Part shown: positions 5,757 through 6,837 of the stretch, one piece after another
Position numbering within the stretch: the first letter of the stretch is position 1
How the letters are laid out: every line of letters starts with the position of its first letter
Origin: Pseudomonadota bacterium
GTDB lineage: Bacteria; Pseudomonadota; Alphaproteobacteria; Rhizobiales; Afifellaceae
Length of the DNA: 6,837 nt
Direction: 5' to 3'
NCBI GenBank assembly: GCA_023417735.1
Contig: JAEZEK010000290.1
Span: 1 to 6,837, forward strand
The notes under the pieces: generated by a model
Told to the model about the DNA's origin: nothing
Seen by the model: only the letters and a program-made list of their open reading frames with translations
Databases searched by the model: none
Translations under genes and position numbers: made by a program

Positions 5757-6837
5757 ATGGCAATGCGAGGCGAATTCGGTGCGGAGACTCGTCCTCCCGC
5801 CTGGCACCTGTTCGTCCCGAAGCTCGTCACGATCCTGCGGCAGGGCTATAGCGCCGCCGATTTCCGCGCTGACTCGATCGCGGGCCTGACCGTCGCGATC
5901 GTCGCGCTGCCGCTTGCTATGGCGCTCGCCATCGCCTCCGGCGCGACTCCAGACAAGGGGCTGATCACGGTCGTGGTGGCCGGCCTTCTGATCTCCGCGC
6001 TCGGCGGCAGCCGCGTGCAGATCGGCGGCCCGACCGGCGCCTTCGTGGTCGTCGTCTTCAACGTCATCCAGACCCACGGCTACGACGGCCTGGTGCTCGC
6101 CACCCTGATGTCCGGCATCATGCTGCTCGTCGCCGGCTTCGCCCGGCTCGGCACCTGGATCAAGTACATCCCCGAGCCGGTGGTGACCGGCTTCACCGCC
6201 GGCATCGCCGTCATCATCTTCACCAGCCAGATCAAGGACCTTTTCGGCCTCGACATGGCGCAGGTGCCGGCCGAGTTCCTCGAGAAATGGCCCGCTTTCT
6301 GGGAGGCGAGCGGCACGGTCTCGCCGGCGGCACTCGTCGTTTCGTTCGGCGCGCTGGCGCTGATCCTCGCCCTCAGGCGCTACGCGCCGAAATGGCCGGC
6401 CTTCCTGCTCGCCGTCACGCTCTCCTCGCTGGCAGTCTGGCTGTTCGCTCTGCCGCTGGACACGATCGGCTCGGTGTTCGGCGGCATTCCGTCGACGCTC
6501 CCCGCCCCGCAATTCCCGGAGGTGAGCCTGGAGCGCGTCGCGACCCTGCTACCGAGCGCGTTCACCATCGCCTTCCTGGCGGGCGTGGAAAGTCTGCTCT
6601 CCGCCGTCGTCGCCGACGGCATGACCGGCGGGCGCCACCGCTCGAACTGCGAGCTCGTCGCCGAGGGCGTGGCCAACACGGCATCCGCCCTGTTCGGCGG
6701 GCTTCCGGCGACCGGCGCGATCGCACGGACGGCGACGAACGTGCGTTCCGGCGCGCGCTCGCCGGTGGCCGGGATCATGCATGCCGTCTTCGTGCTCGCC
6801 TTCATGCTGGTGGCGGCGCCGCTCGCCGCCTATGTGC
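5757..6837 (+). CDS. SulP-family inorganic anion transporter (partial, C-terminus beyond right edge)
   Basis: An inner-membrane secondary transporter of the SulP (SLC26-related) family. The 360 codons present cover most of the membrane domain; full-length members are commonly 500-600 residues and end in a cytoplasmic STAS domain, which would lie off the window. Visible family features are the first transmembrane segment DSIAGLTVAIVALPLAMALAIASG (39-62), GGSRVQIGGPTGAFVVVVFNV (83-103), YIPEPVVTGFTAGIAVIIFTSQIKDLFG (137-164), and the block from ESLLSAVVADGMTGGRHRSN (278-297) through ELVAEGVANTASALFGGLPATGAIARTATNVRSGARSP (299-336). Members carry sulfate, bicarbonate or C4-dicarboxylates, and the substrate cannot be told from this part. 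ATG 5757 is chosen because it is the first ATG after an in-frame TGA at 5691 and has AGG (within GGGGCAGG) five bases upstream; ATG 5763 is an alternative. It has no obvious link to the sarcosine genes. Confidence 0.93.
   Translation, partial: MAMRGEFGAETRPPAWHLFVPKLVTILRQGYSAADFRADSIAGLTVAIVALPLAMALAIASGATPDKGLITVVVAGLLISALGGSRVQIGGPTGAFVVVVFNVIQTHGYDGLVLATLMSGIMLLVAGFARLGTWIKYIPEPVVTGFTAGIAVIIFTSQIKDLFGLDMAQVPAEFLEKWPAFWEASGTVSPAALVVSFGALALILALRRYAPKWPAFLLAVTLSSLAVWLFALPLDTIGSVFGGIPSTLPAPQFPEVSLERVATLLPSAFTIAFLAGVESLLSAVVADGMTGGRHRSNCELVAEGVANTASALFGGLPATGAIARTATNVRSGARSPVAGIMHAVFVLAFMLVAAPLAAYV

Noticed and set aside
5656..5889. GTG-started 77-codon plus-strand frame upstream of and overlapping the SulP start
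   Set aside because: It has no homology-like motif and no ribosome site noted, and it overlaps SulP out of frame. A leader peptide cannot be excluded but is not supported.
5601..6512. 303-codon minus-strand open frame opposite the SulP gene
   Set aside because: The extremely charged Glu/Arg/Asp/Gly-rich translation is what the reverse strand of a GC-rich membrane-protein gene gives. The plus strand has clear SulP motifs.
1..6837. tRNA, rRNA, CRISPR, insertion sequence, riboswitch or other novel system
   Set aside because: I saw no repeat-spacer arrays, transposase motifs, terminal repeats or tRNA-like cloverleaf. The gaps are short and only the elements listed stood out. A covariance-model scan was not possible.

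Overview
This is a GC-rich, gene-dense segment of a bacterial chromosome. Gene content and codon use look like an alphaproteobacterium (Hyphomicrobiales, Rhodobacterales or Rhodospirillales type). That assignment is an inference from style and from the presence of a four-subunit sarcosine oxidase operon; no rRNA or tRNA gene is present to confirm it.

Layout. Bases 1-2850 (minus strand) hold three consecutive genes of heterotetrameric sarcosine oxidase, transcribed right to left as soxB (beta), soxD (delta) and soxA (alpha). soxA runs off the left edge after 400 codons; the gamma-subunit gene soxG is expected beyond it but is not seen. A 155-base divergent gap (2851-3005) separates soxB from a plus-strand gene (3006-4037). 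That gene encodes an AraC-family regulator with an amidotransferase/DJ-1-like sensor domain, the architecture of GbdR, SouR and CdhR. The regulator ends in an 18-base perfect palindrome and converges on a minus-strand gene (4088-5521) for a 477-residue cytoplasmic alpha/beta hydrolase with an unassigned C-terminal domain. A 235-base divergent gap (5522-5756) with a locally AT-rich stretch then leads to a plus-strand SulP-family anion transporter, cut by the right edge after 360 codons.

How the parts fit. The left half reads as a self-contained sarcosine-utilisation module. The oxidase demethylates sarcosine, an intermediate of glycine betaine, choline and creatine breakdown, to glycine, passing the methyl carbon to tetrahydrofolate and making H2O2. 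The divergent regulator is the natural candidate for sensing sarcosine or a related betaine metabolite. The hydrolase and the SulP transporter have no evident functional tie to this module.

I see no mobile element, CRISPR array, RNA gene or wholly new system. The least explained items are the hydrolase with its unassigned C-terminal domain and lower GC, and the inverted repeat in the sox/regulator gap.
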